Source of the DNA: Collybiopsis luxurians FD-317 M1
Lineage: Eukaryota > Basidiomycota > Agaricomycetes > Agaricales > Omphalotaceae
Reading direction: 5' to 3'
Assembly: GCA_000827265.1 (NCBI GenBank)
Contig: KN834912.1
Location: 1-24,676, forward strand
DNA length: 24,676 bases
Shown: piece by piece, positions 19,158 through 24,676 of the stretch
How the letters are laid out: each line of letters opens with the position of its first letter
Numbering within the stretch: the stretch's first letter is position 1
Notes under the pieces: model-generated
Databases searched by the model: none
The model's input: the letters and a program-made list of their open reading frames with translations, nothing else
What the model was told of the DNA's origin: nothing
Position numbers and translations under genes: made by a program

Positions 19158-21028
19158 ATGATCTTGGCTCATAAAACTCGGGCTCTGCTGCTTCAGAGCA
19201 CCATACTAAGCTTCATCTCCTTGGCATCAGCCCTTTCTCCGCAATTTCGGAACTGTCAAGTTCAGAAACCTGCAGGACATTCGCCATTGACCGGTTGTCC
19301 TGCGGGAACCATTTATGTCTCGGCTAATACCAGTGATCCCTTTGCGCAATTCTCAAAAGTTCAAGAGGCCGTGGAATCTTTGTGAGTCAATGCGTTCTAT
19401 CTTTATGTCCTGATTAGCAACTACTTTGCTCTAGGCCTGACGACGGAAACCTCGCAGTGATTCTGATCGGAGAGGGACAGTATTTCGAGGCTGTCAATAT
19501 AACGCGTTCATCTCCTTTGACGATTCTTGTACGTTGTTCACTCCAATCTTCCTCGTTCATTGACTCCAATTACATCCAGGGCCAACTCCCAGCCTCCTAC
19601 GCCACAGTTCCCATCTCCACCCCCTTCGCAAACGCCAGCCAACCTAATCTCGTTCAGATCTTCGACACTGTTTTCGTCGCGAACGGGATCGACGATGCTG
19701 CCTCAGCCGTCCTAACCGTCGCTCCCAACGGAGCCGCAGCCCTCATCGGCGCCGGCCCCACAGGGGCTCCTCCGCAGGACGCTTTTGGAAATATAGATTT
19801 CAAAATGTACAACGTTGATATCCAGAATAGAGCTGTACGTCAGTTATACATATGCAATTGTTCTGTAGCCGGTGAACACCCTTCTTTATCACGTAGTCGC
19901 TGACATTTGCGATCTCCCAAGCGCTAGCTACGGATATTTCATATGCTAATGCATCATTTTACGGGTGCGGATTTGCAAGTTTCCAGGATACCTGGTACAC
20001 GGGAAAGAATGCGAGTACATATGTGGTGGATAGTGTGATTTTCGGACAGACAGATTGTGCGTATATGTTCACTGATTCCAGTCCACGGCAAGCCAACTCA
20101 TTGTTGTTTGTGTTCCTGCAGATCTGTTTGGCTTTGGTACAGCGTTAGTGCTACCAGTGTGATCACATTTTCCAAAAGAGTACTAACCCGTTTGTCTAAA
20201 TGCAGATGGTTCCAGAACGTCATCTTGGCCGCGCGCGGATGCGGCGGTGGAACTGTCGCTTGGAAAGGCACCAATGTTAGCTTGGCAGAGAGTGTACTGC
20301 GGTATGGAGCATATATTGCTGACTCAAAGATCATTCGGGTACGTTCCTGTTTTTCATACTTACGCTCCCGATCCCTTCGTAATCCAACCGTGTTGACGAT
20401 CTCCTCCCTCGACTCGCAACATTCTACGTACCGCAATTACTTTGCTTACTCAAAAACGATCCGAACTGCGAACGGGCACACCACAGTCTCCCGACGCCAA
20501 CGCCACATTGAATATCACTGATGGCTGTTACCTTGGGCGACCTTGGAACGACTGGGCTGTCACGGTATATCTGAATACGTTCATGGAGGATATCATCCAG
20601 CCGGCGGGCTGGGAGCCATTTGATTCTGCAAGGTGAGTCAGGCAAGAACTGGTTCATTGCATATTTTGCGCCACTACTAAGTATATCTGTTTGTAATCTA
20701 TATTTTTTTCTTCTTTGTGCTACCTTGATATATTTTCTCCGCGTTTCGTTTTGTTTACGCTGACGAAATTCATCTCACAATCTCTTAGGCCCACAATCAT
20801 GAACACCACCTTTTATGCTGAATTCAATTCCACCGGTACGGCAGCCCAGTCCGTTTGCTCATGTCGAATGTTGCTTACATAGTTTCGACGGTAACAGGTC
20901 CAGGAGGAAATACTTCTAAACGCATTCCCATTGAACATCTACTCACAGCCGAGCAAGCCAAAGATTTCACTATCGACGGAGTCTTTCTTGAGCATCCTCG
21001 TTGGATTGATTTTGACTACTTGTCTTGA
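19158..21028 (+). CDS. Secreted pectin methylesterase (pectinesterase, CE8)
   Basis: Removes methyl esters from homogalacturonan outside the cell, releasing methanol, as part of plant cell-wall breakdown. Nine exons: 19158-19381, 19435-19528, 19580-19834, 19897-20056, 20122-20143, 20206-20338, 20487-20632, 20789-20835, 20898-21028 (1212 nt, 403 aa). A signal peptide is visible (basic start MILAHKTR, hydrophobic core LLLQSTILSFISLASA, cleavage near residue 25-27). The right-handed beta-helix catalytic set is complete by alignment to plant enzymes: Q199 (AISQALAT), Q221 and D222 (FASFQDTWYTG), D244 (FGQTDYLFGFG), R314 and W316 (YLGRPWND). Several N-x-S/T sequons fit secretion. Introns 6 and 7 (148 and 156 nt) are longer than the others, but no missing domain is implied. 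Ends HPRWIDFDYLS. Confidence 0.94.
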
Positions 21029-22380
21029 CGGTAGTCATAATCGAAATACTTGTACGAGTGAAAAAAGGAAAGTGAAATTTACTGTGTGAAATAGGACTAG
21101 TCTATCATATTTGAGCAATGAGTTTATGAGACTGGAACATCAAGGTGCGGTGTCGTGTGCTAAACATGGTCCAACCGCTCAGTTCAGCATCTGAGTCGAT
21201 ACATTGTCGAACTTGATTTCGAGGGGAAAAATGGGGCTTAAAACTTGAAGGACGTTAGCCTCTCAGATGCATCTCAAAATACGGATGGTGTAACAGCAAC
21301 CCAAGGACCAAAAGATAGTAAGACAGAGATTCCTCATGAGAGCAATAAACAACGCTGATCTGATATGTAAGGGGAATTCCAGTGTATCAACCTGTCCAGC
21401 AGGGAACGGGTCTATAGGAAAGGGAGAAGACAAGCTTCGTCAGATGCGGAGACACCGACTGCATATTCTGACATTGCGACGTTGATTTTGAGCCTCGAAT
21501 GAGCATTCCTATAGCAGAGCTTCATTACTATGGAACGCTCGAATTCGTAGCTTGTACCAAGGTCATCATCTGATGCAAATCCAGCGTTGAGAGCAGTACC
21601 GCCCTGTGAGGGGCAAGGAGCTGCTTGCGGCACTGATACGCATAGGGCTCATGGACGAGACATGCACTATGTCCAAACCTGGCCGGGGTGGCGGACCACT
21701 CGCCGCGTTGAAGTGCAGTGTTGGACTATCCATTTCTCTCTGGGCAGCCAGTGCAATAGTCTGGAGTTCAGTAATCTTCACCGCATACATATGTATAGAA
21801 TAAATACTTACTCGATATCTTTTCTGTGATTGAAATTAATGAGCGTATACATTTATGTTAAAAAAAGGAGCTTACTTAGGTGAAATGACCGTTCTTTAAT
21901 CAAACCTCCTCAGTATGATAAAAGGGCTCAATCAATCGAAGGTTCTCTGAAAGAGTGCTTACTAGTTTGAGAAGCGTACTGGAACATTGATGTCGAGTTT
22001 TTTTTTTTTTTCTGAGCTATCTTGTGGTGCTGAAAGTTCCATACTGAGCTCAAAAGCCTATGACCGATTGTAGACATACGTGTGGCGGATAACTTTATCT
22101 CAACTTTATTTACCACGAGTCGAGCTCAGTTTTACTGTAAGGAAATCATTTCGTACTTTAAAGAACTTTGAATGGCAAATAGAGCTATGAAGTAATAGCT
22201 AAATTATGAGCTCCAGCGTCAAAGGCGGGCGGGTGGAGCTGAGCTTCGAATCTGACGAACGCGCCGCAGTCCCGTGACCGTCTGTTCGTGGGAACGGTAC
22301 CCTCTGACTCTTGCTTTTTCCTTCATTTCGCCGAGCAAACTTTCCGAACTTCACTTCCATTTCGTTCTGACCTTTTCTTT
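21029..22380. other. Intergenic region downstream of pectinesterase
   Basis: AT-rich sequence with poly-T/A runs (for example T14 near 21998). The only coding-like material is the minus-strand segment at 21412-21820, listed separately. Confidence 0.4.
21412..21820 (-). other. Unassigned coding-like segment, minus strand
   Basis: A minus-strand frame (TIALAAQREMDSPTLHFNAA, then PPPRPGLDIVHVSSMSPMRI) is followed by a second frame (GGTALNAGFASDDDLGTSYE, then FERSIVMKLCYRN, to a TAG at 21412). A GTAAGT donor near 21812 and an acceptor CTCCAG near 21759 could bound an intron upstream. The two frames could be joined by a small frameshift or a short intron around 21620. Family not recognised; either a small gene or the remnant of one. 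Confidence 0.25.
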
Positions 22381-22390
22381 GTTCGTTCAC

Positions 22391-22740
22391 CATGGGCTTT
22401 GCGACTTTGGAACTGAAGGTTTGCTTCCACGTCAGGTCCAATTAAAGTCGCCGTTGATTTTCGATTTACTCCCCAAGCTGCCCGCTAGTTCCTTCTGCTT
22501 TACATGAAGCAATCGTGGCTGTGGTCAAAGAAGAAAGAATCGGACATCTTCCTTTCAATTCCGCTTCGCAATTACGATGGCCCTTAATGTAGACGCCGGC
22601 CAAACTTCTCTCCTCGGACAGAATCCTCAAGCCTTCACTCCAGTATAGGAACTGCTTGACTCACTCATGGCGGAAAAGTCGCATTCGAGTGATACCAGTT
22701 CCTGTGTGCGGGTGAGATTTGGGCTCGTCTTCCATCGTCC
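22391..22740 (+). other. Possible gene start and broken exons, unassigned
   Basis: A CT-rich leader (about 22310-22388) runs into TTCACCATGGGC, a good start context, giving MGFATLELK up to a possible intron donor (AAG/GTTTGC). After a possible acceptor near 22487, a frame reads SALHEAIVAVVKEERIGHLP then FNSASQLRWPL. A second one, from the ATG at 22578, reads MALNVDAGQTSLLGQNPQAF, continuing past an in-frame TAG at 22649 into ELLDSLMAEKSHSSDTSS. The leader and the protein-like pieces suggest a real gene that is now broken, or exons not assembled correctly. No family recognised. Confidence 0.22.
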
Positions 22741-22869
22741 GTCGCAGTTGAACAAGAGATGTAAGCGTGATTCTTATTGGAACAACTTGTACTTGATGTG
22801 TAACATACCCTCAGACTACATTGCACGCGAGGTTCTCACACTTCAAACTTGGAGGACGTCATTTTTCTG

Positions 22870-23413
22870 ACTACCTATTCTACATTCTCGTCTCCTCTGA
22901 TTCGACTCGCTTCAATAAACTCAAGTCACCAATGCTAATGAGTAAAAAAAGTGAATGGAGTAGGATATAGAATGTGAACATAATCTACGCTGACAGAGTG
23001 AACTTAAGGGGAGTCCTGGGGCCTTGCCAGTAGAGCGGCGCTATGGGTATATAGAAAGCGAGAGTGCAGGCAACTCAACCCCGAATCTTAGAGTGACTCC
23101 AGAGATCGTCCACCGGCGATTCCGTCAGGAATAGCAGGAGCTCGCGCTCAGCGCTCAACGTTCAACCTCGAATTTCAGCGTGACTCTAGAGATTGTCCAA
23201 CAGCGACTTCAGATGCAATAATCTCTTTCTGCATTGTCCGACATTTAGTACCGACCTTGGGCATTGAATGGACACTCCATCGAAGGGCTTCAAATCTTAT
23301 GGAGCCCCCAATTCGGTGCTTGGTCCTTGTGGCAACTCGGAAACATTCGAACCTTCCCTTTTTGACTCTTATTGTTCATGTTTACAGATTGATTAGCTAC
23401 TGATAGCGAAAAA
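22870..23413. other. Intergenic region with a short direct repeat
   Basis: No gene recognised. It should hold the 3' untranslated region of the minus-strand ZZ gene. A diverged tandem duplication lies at 23071-23216. Confidence 0.4.
23071..23216 (+). repeat. Diverged direct repeat, two copies about 86 bp apart
   Basis: Copy 1 (from 23071) has CAACTCAACCCCGAATCTTA, GTGACTCCAGAGATCGTCCA and GCGATTCC. Copy 2 (from 23157) has CAACGTTCAACCTCGAATTT, GTGACTCTAGAGATTGTCCA and GCGACTTC. About four of five bases match over roughly 60 bp. Not associated with a coding frame. Confidence 0.7.
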
Positions 23414-24676
23414 TCAGGCGGAAGAGTTCGCTGCAGCGTCGAACATCCTTCTCAATATGTCTTCGATAGCTGCAAGTCGGTTCTGCATGACGACAAGCTG
23501 GTGTTCCAGAAGAATCAGCTTCTGGTTTGCTGTATCACCAGCTTCTCCATTCATTCCGTCACCACGACGAACACGAACGAGGTGATGTTGAAGTGTGTGA
23601 GCAGGGTTCACAAAGGTATCGCCTTTTTGTGAGTTAAACTTTGGATATGTACCGCCACGAGGCTCACAATTGGAACAATAAAGCGCTGTGAATGCTAATG
23701 TCGAGAACAGGTGAATGTCACTCAGAGTTCAGGATAAAGTACATCGACAGAGCTTACCACAGTGGAGACACTGGCAATAGACTTCAGGCGGTCCCGTGTT
23801 CCCACAGGTGGAACATTTGGCTTGATTTTTCGCGGCGAAATCAGCAGACATATTGGACAACCCAGACCTTAGGTGGTCTTCGATGTGGGTAGCGATCTCT
23901 TGAGCATTTGGGATAGTGACGGCTAGCTCGGCGTCGAAAATTGTGGTATCAACTTGGAGAAGGGGATGAGAGGCTTCGTGAGAGAAAGATTTGCGCTTCA
24001 CAGTTTGATTGCAACATTGTGAACACAAATCAATATTTTCTGAAAACTCTTGGTTGATGCAAACCAAGCACAAGAATCTGGCTCCACGTATATCTTTCCT
24101 ACATGCATCGCATTTGATCCCGCTAAGGACAGAGCAGAACAGAATAGATTATAATGAGACAGGTAAGGTGTGAACGGCTAAAATAGAACATACAGATGCA
24201 AAGTTTCTGAGCGAATCGACCGGTTTCTTCCTGATGCGCTGGTAGGGCTCTGGATAATATCGTACCGCAAGATATCTTTTGCTGGAGAAAGTCCGGGCAA
24301 TGAAACGCATTCATAGGGCCTGCTCCAAGTTCTGCTCGTAGATCTCCGTGAAAGGATAGTATTGTTCTTAGGATCCCTTGGCCGGCACTCGTAGAAAGAG
24401 CGAAACTTATAAAGCACTTCAGCCCTCCGTCTTCACTATATGAAGAACAAACATTACGTACCATGCCAAAAGCAAAGTAACTTAATTGCTCTTGAACATT
24501 GGAGTAACTTTGTCTGAGGATCGCTGAAAATGAATTACTCACATGTCAGAACAAATTTGTCGATCTACACGCTGGCAATACACACGTACCTATCAGGCCT
24601 TCCACGCGTTCATGGACAACGGCAAACAAAGAAACGAGGGTCTTTGTCATGTCCCCGAACTCCTTACCATCCAACG
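23414..24676 (-). CDS. EF-hand-like / ZZ-type zinc-finger protein (3' part, runs off the window)
   Basis: Exons (high to low): beyond 24676 to 24590, 24523-24462, 24405-24194, 24122-23758, 23685-23414; the 5' part lies outside. The first visible residues, LDGKEFGDMTKTLVSLF, look like the end of an EF-hand loop (..DG-KEF). A basic, serine-rich linker then leads to HLGIKCDACRKDIRGARFLC with CLVC, DLCSQC and SHEASHP, a ZZ finger (C-x2-C, C-x2-C, C-x2-C, H-x3-H). A second ZZ-like module follows: KCSTCG, YCQCLHC, YCSNC and HTLQHH. The C-terminus is a coiled coil (NQKLILLEHQLVVMQNRL, AIEDILRRMF) ending NSSA. ZZ fingers usually bind protein partners or N-terminal tails; similar multi-ZZ proteins with coiled-coil ends are common in Agaricomycetes, with no assigned role. 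All splice phases are consistent. Confidence 0.78.

Noticed and set aside
20057..20521. 154-codon plus-strand frame and overlapping minus-strand frames
   Set aside because: They overlap pectinesterase exons 5-7 in the wrong frame; the spliced pectinesterase explains the region.
1..24676. tRNA, rRNA, CRISPR arrays, bacterial operons or a dedicated biosynthetic cluster
   Set aside because: No cloverleaf, rRNA core or regularly spaced repeat was seen. The genes are intron-rich fungal genes with unrelated functions, so no pathway cluster is claimed.

Overview
The window looks like nuclear DNA of a mushroom-forming basidiomycete (Agaricomycetes). The genes are cut by many short GT-AG introns of about 45-75 nt. 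The protein families, especially the DUF6534 membrane proteins, and the hAT transposon debris are typical of that class. All gene models below were spliced by hand from family similarity and splice signals, without transcripts or database searches. Their total lengths are all multiples of three and they read through without internal stops, except where stated.

Layout. Positions 1-2750 are AT-rich DNA with transposon debris, including the broken C-terminal end of a hAT transposase on the minus strand (1744-2335). Positions 2753-5110 (minus) hold a complete 16-exon MFS drug:H+ antiporter of 513 aa. Positions 5749-7948 (minus) hold a complete 16-exon DUF6534 seven-helix membrane protein of 388 aa. 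Positions 8000-11090 carry no convincing complete gene but contain duplicated, decayed pieces of the DUF6534 neighbourhood. Two more DUF6534 genes lie head to tail at 11093-13030 and 15025-17159 (plus), about 3.93 kb apart. Their central 1.3 kb is nearly identical, introns included, while both ends have diverged. The upstream copy has a damaged C-terminal tail.

Positions 17461-18879 (plus) encode urate oxidase (318 aa), with three GATA sites just upstream and a non-standard C-terminal SRK. Positions 19158-21028 (plus) encode a secreted pectin methylesterase (403 aa). Positions 21030-23400 hold only weak coding-like fragments and a short direct repeat. Positions 23414-24676 (minus) are the 3' part of a gene for an EF-hand-like/ZZ zinc-finger protein that runs off the right edge.

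The genes do not form an obvious pathway. Urate oxidase serves purine nitrogen salvage, the pectinesterase acts on plant cell walls, and the MFS protein exports drugs or metabolites. The most distinctive local feature is the DUF6534 cluster. Three paralogues, including divergent ones, share an almost invariant set of exon lengths with exons as short as 11, 12 and 15 nt. The region also shows a gene-conversion-like tract, triplicated upstream modules and a decaying tail.
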